Shown: piece by piece, positions 5,910-9,808 of the stretch | Numbering within the stretch: the first letter of the stretch is position 1 | How the letters are laid out: each line of letters starts with the position of its first letter | Assembly (NCBI GenBank): GCA_964511405.1 | Contig: CAZEFK010000245.1 | Location: forward strand, 1-9,808 | Length of the DNA: 9,808 nt | Source: CAZEFK01 sp964511405 | GTDB taxonomy: Bacteria; Pseudomonadota; Alphaproteobacteria; Elsterales; Elsteraceae | Reading direction: 5' to 3' | The notes under the pieces: model-generated | Seen by the model: the letters and a program-made list of their open reading frames with translations, nothing else | Databases searched by the model: none | Told to the model about the DNA's origin: nothing | Made by a program: the position numbers and the translations under genes

Positions 5910-6724
5910 CAGGCCGTCCTCCCGAACAGCTTGGCAAATAGGCCGCGCTGCTCGGGGGCCATGAACCGGTGCTCGATCTGCTCGCCCAGGAGCCGCGACA
6001 CGGCATCGCCATAGGCCCGGCCGGCCGTCGACTTGGCGTCCAGGATCACCGGCGTCCCGGTGTTGGACGCGCGCAGCACCGCCTCGCTCTCCGGGATCAC
6101 TCCCAGCAGGGGAATCGCCAGGATCTCCAGGACGTCGGCCACCTTCAGCATGTCGCCGCGCTCGACCCGCTGCGGGTCGTAACGGGTCAGCAGCAGATGC
6201 TGCTTGACCGGCGGCTCGTTGCGCTCGGCGCGCCGGGTCTTCGAGCCCAGCAGTCCCAGGATGCGGTCGCTGTCGCGCACGCTCGACACCTCGGGGTTGG
6301 CGACCACGATCGCCTCGTCGGCCAGGTACATGGCCAGCTGCGCGCCCTTCTCGATGCCGGCGGGGCTGTCGCAGATCACATAGTCGAACTCCTCGCGCAG
6401 CTGGCCCAGCACCAGCTCGACGCCTTCGACAGTCAGCGCATCCTTGTCGCGCGTCTGCGACGCCGGCAGGACGTACAGGTTCTCGTACCGCTTGTCCCGG
6501 ATCAGGGCCTGGTGGAGCTTCGCCTCGCCGGCGATGACATTGACGAAGTCGAACACGACCCGCCGCTCGCAGCCCATGATCAGGTCCAGGTTGCGCAGGC
6601 CGACGTCGAAATCGACGACCACGGTGCGCAGGCCACGCTGGGCCAGGCCGGTGCCGATGGCCGCGGTCGAGGTGGTCTTGCCGACCCCGCCCTTGCCCGA
6701 TGTCATGACGATGATCTTGCTCAC
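5909..6724 (-). CDS. minD: Septum site-determining ATPase MinD
   Basis: The 271-residue product is colinear with E. coli MinD. It shows the deviant Walker A GKGGVGKTT (residues 10-18, Lys11 and Lys16), VVDFDVGLRNLDLIMGCERR (Asp38, Asp40), LPASQTRDKDAL, CDSPAGIEKGA, NPEVSSVRDSDRILG and, at the end, a basic amphipathic helix in RGLFAKLFGR for membrane binding. ATP-bound dimers sit on the inner membrane, recruit MinC and are released by MinE. The start is GTG at 6724 (VSKIIVMTSGK), with GGAG at 6733-6736 eight bases upstream. A longer frame from ATG 6952 would run through the minC coding region and adds no conserved residues. It lies 22 bases after minC and overlaps minE by one base, as in a normal minCDE operon. 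Confidence 0.97.
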   Translation of the reverse strand: MSKIIVMTSGKGGVGKTTSTAAIGTGLAQRGLRTVVVDFDVGLRNLDLIMGCERRVVFDFVNVIAGEAKLHQALIRDKRYENLYVLPASQTRDKDALTVEGVELVLGQLREEFDYVICDSPAGIEKGAQLAMYLADEAIVVANPEVSSVRDSDRILGLLGSKTRRAERNEPPVKQHLLLTRYDPQRVERGDMLKVADVLEILAIPLLGVIPESEAVLRASNTGTPVILDAKSTAGRAYGDAVSRLLGEQIEHRFMAPEQRGLFAKLFGRTA

Positions 6725-6746
6725 GGCAGTGTCTCCGGGAGGGATG

Positions 6747-7580
6747 TTAGATGAGCGGCTCGAAGACCAGGGCCGGTCCGGCGGCGGCGATGCGAACGGG
6801 CCGGCCCCAGTGCGCGGGATCGATGTTCTCGCTGACCTGGTAGAGGCCGGCGATCGAGACCAGTTCGGCCTCCAGCGAATGGCAGAAGATGCGGGCCTGG
6901 GCGTCGCCCCCGAGCCCCGCCAGCGCCCGGCCGCGCAGCCGGCCATAGACATGGATGTTGCCGTCGGCGGCGACTTCGGCGCCGGCGCTCACCGGCCCCA
7001 GGACGATCAGATCGCCGCCGCTGGCATAGATCTGCTGGCCCGAGCGAATCGGCTCGGCCACGGTGCGCGTGGCCCGGCCAGCCGGTGCCGGTGCGGCAAC
7101 GGTCGCCGGCGCCGGGGCCCCGGCAGCGGCCGGCGCCTCGCGGACGGCCAGCTCACGGGGGTTCGGCTCACGGGGGTTCGGCGGATTGGCCGCCGCCCGT
7201 CCCGGCGGAAACAGCGCCAGGCCGGCGGCGATCGCCGCCTGGGACTGGGCGGCGTCGCCGTTCACGATGCCGACCGGAGCCATCCCGATGGCGCGGCAGA
7301 GCGCGACCAGGCGGCCGAAATCGATGAACAGCCCGGCGCCGGCCACGTCCTCCAGGTCGACCAGAACCGGTGCATTGCGGAAGAAGCCCGGCGCCTGGGC
7401 AACCTTCTCCGCCAGCAGCTGCTCGAACCGCGGATCGGTCGGGTCGATGAGGCGCAGCACCATCATGGTGAAGCTGCTGCCGCGCAGCTGGAAGGGCGCG
7501 GAGCGCGGTCGCGAAGAGTTGGTCGTCGAAGGAGGTGCCACGATCGCTGACTGGGCCGCGCGAACGGAAGTGAGAGCCAT
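6747..7580 (-). CDS. minC: Septum formation inhibitor MinC
   Basis: The 277-residue product has the two MinC domains. The N-domain (about residues 27-121, FQLRGSSFTMMVLRLIDP onward) inhibits FtsZ assembly. The C-terminal beta-helix (about 175-277, with GDLIVLGPVSAGAEV, GNIHVYGRLRGRALAG and ARIFC) dimerises and binds MinD and FtsZ. A Pro/Ala/Asn-rich linker of about 50 residues joins them and contains a fresh 15-bp duplication. I chose ATG 7580 because CAAGG (7589-7593) gives a ribosome site eight bases upstream. The longer frame from ATG 7670 would place its start inside the promoter-like region. About 26 residues before the N-domain are low-complexity. It is first in the minC-minD-minE-parA operon. 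Confidence 0.95.
   Translation of the reverse strand: MALTSVRAAQSAIVAPPSTTNSSRPRSAPFQLRGSSFTMMVLRLIDPTDPRFEQLLAEKVAQAPGFFRNAPVLVDLEDVAGAGLFIDFGRLVALCRAIGMAPVGIVNGDAAQSQAAIAAGLALFPPGRAAANPPNPREPNPRELAVREAPAAAGAPAPATVAAPAPAGRATRTVAEPIRSGQQIYASGGDLIVLGPVSAGAEVAADGNIHVYGRLRGRALAGLGGDAQARIFCHSLEAELVSIAGLYQVSENIDPAHWGRPVRIAAAGPALVFEPLI
7151..7180. repeat. Perfect 15-bp tandem duplication inside minC
   Basis: GCTCACGGGGGTTCG occurs at 7151-7165 and again at 7166-7180. It adds five codons in frame and makes the NPREPNPREL segment in the MinC interdomain linker. Both copies are identical, which suggests a recent slippage event in a tolerant region. Confidence 0.9.
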
Positions 7581-7631
7581 AGAAGCTGCCTTGACGGCGG
7601 TCACGGGACGGGATCGATCCGTAACGCTGGA

Positions 7632-7661
7632 ACTGTACAGATCTGGTGGCGCGAATTGCAA
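7632..7661 (-). promoter_or_regulatory. minC: Probable promoter of the minCDE-parA operon
   Basis: On the minus strand TTGCAA (7661-7656) and TACAGT (7637-7632) are separated by 18 bases. The leader to ATG 7580 would be about 45 bases. The -10 has the same TACAGT form as the candidate promoter at 2140-2168. Confidence 0.5.
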
Positions 7662-7830
7662 GCACCGCAATAACTAGTAAGATGCCGCGCTCCGGCCTGT
7701 CGCGCTGCCGGCCGCCCGGCCGGCCAAGGTGATCCATTTGGGGCTTGCAGCCGTGCCGTAAAGCTGATCTCGCGGAAGCCACAGTATCGTGTCAGGGCGG
7801 GCGCTTGGCTAGCGTTGTTATCAAATCACG

Positions 7831-7858
7831 TTAACCAAGATTGATTTTTCCCTAGTAT
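7831..7858 (+). promoter_or_regulatory. Possible promoter of the TpsB transporter gene
   Basis: TTAACC (7831-7836) and TAGTAT (7853-7858) are 16 bases apart within the only AT-rich patch of the intergenic region. This would leave a leader of about 150 bases. TTGACC at 7869-7874 is an alternative -35 without a good -10. Confidence 0.3.
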
Positions 7859-8017
7859 TGATGGCTTATTGACCGGGAACCGGCTTACTCGCAAACCGCA
7901 TCTGCAACGGAGTGGACCCCTGTCGGTGTTGTTTCCATCGAGTCTGAGCCCGCACTGGCGCCGCATGGCGCCCCCTGTACCGATGGGCGCCGGCCAATTC
8001 GCACCGAAGCCGCACCA

Positions 8018-9721
8018 TTGACGCCTGGCCGTCGCGCGCGCCGGACGCTGGGATGCCGACTCCAGGCGGGCCTGCTGCCGCTGGCCATGGCCGGGCTGTC
8101 GGCAACCGCGATGGCGCAGACGCCGCCGAAGCTGCCGCCGCAAGTGGAGCCGGGCCGCCCACCGCAGCCGGCCCCGGCGCCCGCGGAGGTGCCGCAGGCC
8201 GATTTCGACTTCCAGATCCAGGCCCCGCGCGCGACCGGCGAACCGCAAGCGCTGGACGAGCTGACCTTCCCGGTCAGCGACGTGATCATCGACGGCATGA
8301 CCGTGTTCCCGATCGCGGATTTCCAGAAGCAGATCGACGAGGTCAAGGGCAAGAACGTCGGCTTGAGCGCGATCACCAAGATCGCCCAGGAGATCGAGGC
8401 GCGCTACAAGGCGGCGGGTTATGTGCTGAGCCGGGCCTTCGTGCCGCCGCAGCGCACCGGTACGGGGGTGTTCCACATCACCGTGCTGGAAGGCTTCATC
8501 AAGGGCGTCAGCGTCGAGAACGCCAGTCCCGAGGTGCAGGCCCAGATCGAGGCCTATCTGCGGCCGCTGGTCAACGTCAAGCCGATCGCGCTGCCGGCGC
8601 TGGAGCGCGCCTTGCTGCTGGCCAGCGACCTGCCCGGCGTCGCGGCGTCGGGGATCCTCAGGCCGGGCGACGAGGTCGGCTCGACCGAGCTGGTGGTCAC
8701 GGTGGTCGAGACCACCATCGACGGCGTCGTCACCGGCACCAACCGCGGCTCGAAATATGCCGGCCCGTTCAGCACCTTCGGCGTGATCAACTACAACGGC
8801 TATCTCGGGCTGAACGAGCAGATCAGCCTGGGCGCCTCGCTCACCCTGCCGCACACCGCCGAGCAGCGCTATCTGTCGGGCCGGTATCAGCAGCCGATCG
8901 GCGAGCAGGGCCTGGTCGCCTCGGTCGAGTCGCTCTATTCGGTCGGCCAGCCCGGTTTCAACCTCAAGCCCTTCGACATCAAGACGCACAGCTTCAAGAT
9001 TGGCCCGCGTCTGGCCTATCCGGTCATCCGCTCGCGCAGTGAGAACCTGACCGTCGATGGCGGCCTGAGCTATCAGCAGTCGACGTCGACCTCGCTCGGC
9101 CAGCTGCTGACCCGCGACATCTATCCGTCGATGGATGCCCGCGTGAACTACACCGCCGCCGACGTGCTGAACGGCTCGTTCGGCGCCGTGGTCGACGTCA
9201 GCCACGGCTTCCAGGGACTGGGCGCGCGCGGCACCGGCGCGCCCGATCTGTCGCGCGCCAAGGCCTCGCCGAACTTCACCAAGATCACCGCGGATGTCAG
9301 GCGCATCCAGCCGCTGTTCGGCCCGGTCAGCCTGTCGGCCAACTTCCTGGCGCAATATTCGATGACGCCGCTTTACGCCGGCGAGGAGTTCTCGCTGGGC
9401 GGATCGCGCATCGGCCGCGGCTACGATCCATCGGAGATCTCGGGCCGGGATGGCTATGGCGGCGCGCTGGAGCTGCGCTTCGACAGCAGCGATCTGACCT
9501 TCATGCAGCCTTACGTCTTCTACGACTACGGCACGGTGTACACCCACCAGCCGTCCGACCGCACGCCGTCGCTGGCCTCGGCCGGTGCCGGCGTGCGCTT
9601 CACGGTGCTGGGCGACTACACTGCGACCGTCGAAGCAGCACAGCCGCTGACGCGCGCACCATCGACCGAGAATGGCCGGCGCCCGCTGCGCATCCTGTTC
9701 GATTTCGCCGCCCGCTTCTGA
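8018..9721 (+). CDS. TpsB-type outer-membrane transporter (ShlB/FhaC/HecB family)
   Basis: The 567-residue product has a signal peptide with an Arg-rich start and cleavage after AMA (residue 33), a Pro-rich stretch to about 60, two POTRA-like domains (about 83-160 and 161-231), and a C-terminal beta-barrel ending in Phe567. IGRGYDPSEISGRDGYGGALELR (465-487) is the family's conserved loop; here the usual VRGY reads GRGY, with Arg467 kept. These Omp85-related proteins export one large partner protein (TpsA) across the outer membrane. The frame is open back to 7862, but no ATG or GTG lies upstream in frame. The first usable in-frame codon giving a complete signal peptide is TTG 8018, with only weak GAAG (8006-8009) upstream. 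No partner is visible; one could lie past the right edge. Confidence 0.9.
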   Translation: MTPGRRARRTLGCRLQAGLLPLAMAGLSATAMAQTPPKLPPQVEPGRPPQPAPAPAEVPQADFDFQIQAPRATGEPQALDELTFPVSDVIIDGMTVFPIADFQKQIDEVKGKNVGLSAITKIAQEIEARYKAAGYVLSRAFVPPQRTGTGVFHITVLEGFIKGVSVENASPEVQAQIEAYLRPLVNVKPIALPALERALLLASDLPGVAASGILRPGDEVGSTELVVTVVETTIDGVVTGTNRGSKYAGPFSTFGVINYNGYLGLNEQISLGASLTLPHTAEQRYLSGRYQQPIGEQGLVASVESLYSVGQPGFNLKPFDIKTHSFKIGPRLAYPVIRSRSENLTVDGGLSYQQSTSTSLGQLLTRDIYPSMDARVNYTAADVLNGSFGAVVDVSHGFQGLGARGTGAPDLSRAKASPNFTKITADVRRIQPLFGPVSLSANFLAQYSMTPLYAGEEFSLGGSRIGRGYDPSEISGRDGYGGALELRFDSSDLTFMQPYVFYDYGTVYTHQPSDRTPSLASAGAGVRFTVLGDYTATVEAAQPLTRAPSTENGRRPLRILFDFAARF

Positions 9722-9808
9722 GCCGCTAGGAGCGTGTCTCCGCAATGGCGGTTGCCCAAGCCCGGGGCGTTGTGGGGGGGGGCCGGCCCACCCAGCGGGG
9801 GGTTTGGG
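9722..9808. other. Terminal stretch after the TpsB gene, G-rich and possibly unreliable
   Basis: A possible start ATG at 9745 follows AGGAG (9728-9732), but at a 12-base distance, and only about 20 codons are visible with no recognisable signal peptide. From about 9774 the sequence becomes runs of G (nine in a row at 9774-9782, six near 9797-9802), unlike any other part of the window. No terminator is seen. Confidence 0.5.

Larger units (their letters stand above)
7581..8017. other. Divergent intergenic region between minC and the TpsB gene
   Basis: This 437-bp stretch holds no convincing long gene. From the minC side it contains the candidate minC promoter (7632-7661), a perfect inverted repeat GCCGGCCG-CC-CGGCCGGC (7707-7724), and an AT-rich patch (about 7811-7875) unlike the surrounding GC-rich DNA. 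That patch has an imperfect dyad, TCAAATC (7821-7827) and GATTGA (7839-7844), around GTTAAC. A short reading frame with ATG at 7965 ends at TGA 8019-8021, overlapping the TTG start of the transporter gene. Confidence 0.6.

Noticed and set aside
4953..6014. Plus-strand frame of 353 codons opposite the parA-like, minE and minD genes
   Set aside because: It lies antisense to three well-supported genes and lacks any family motif.
6724..6952. MinD start at the upstream ATG 6952
   Set aside because: The extra 76 codons run out of frame through the minC coding region and lack MinD similarity; GTG 6724 has a good ribosome site and gives the normal length.
7707..7724. Inverted repeat GCCGGCCG-CC-CGGCCGGC as a transcription terminator
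   Set aside because: There is no T-run on either strand, and it lies upstream of both divergent genes rather than after one.
7826..9745. Long minus-strand reading frame opposite the TpsB gene (639 codons)
   Set aside because: It has no recognisable domain, and the plus-strand frame has a signal peptide, POTRA-like domains and a barrel.

Overview
This is a GC-rich window (roughly 70% GC by eye) that reads as chromosomal DNA of a Gram-negative bacterium. The likely source is an alphaproteobacterium, perhaps of the Rhodospirillales type. The evidence is complete minCDE, two lipoproteins with lipoboxes, a Tat-exported protein, an outer-membrane TpsB transporter, strong third-position G/C bias, and TTG-N17-TACAGT-like promoters. 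The taxon is inferred from style and gene content. I see no RNA gene, insertion sequence, CRISPR array or attachment site.

Layout. Bases 1-559 (minus) hold the 5' part of an Ala/Pro-rich lipoprotein gene that runs off the left edge through an 84-bp-period repeat. Divergent from it is a class III omega-aminotransferase (733-2124, plus). A promoter-like sequence at 2140-2168 then heads a three-gene plus-strand cluster. Its members are a small Tat-exported protein with a CPICGC motif (2208-2612), a Pro-rich lipoprotein (2609-3007) and a low-specificity L-threonine aldolase (3035-4078). The lipoprotein starts on an ATGA overlap. The aldolase start is reached through two four-codon mini-ORFs joined by TGATG junctions.

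The minus strand then carries minC (7580-6747), minD (6724-5909), minE (5909-5610) and an orphan ParA-type ATPase (5600-4938) as one tight operon. A Crp/Fnr-family regulator (4806-4051) follows with its own promoter-like sequence, and its 3' end overlaps the threonine aldolase by 28 bp. MinC, MinD and MinE together place the division septum. The ParA-like protein directly behind minE has no ParB partner here, and its cargo is unknown.

A 437-bp intergenic region with an AT-rich patch separates minC from a divergent two-partner-secretion transporter gene (8018-9721, plus). That gene must start at a TTG codon, and its secreted TpsA partner is not visible. The last ~40 bases are an odd G-rich stretch that may be unreliable contig-end sequence.

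The most interesting points are the ParA ATPase built into the min operon, the mini-ORF relay before the aldolase, and the exported CPICGC protein paired with a Pro-rich lipoprotein. None of these is proven to be a new system.
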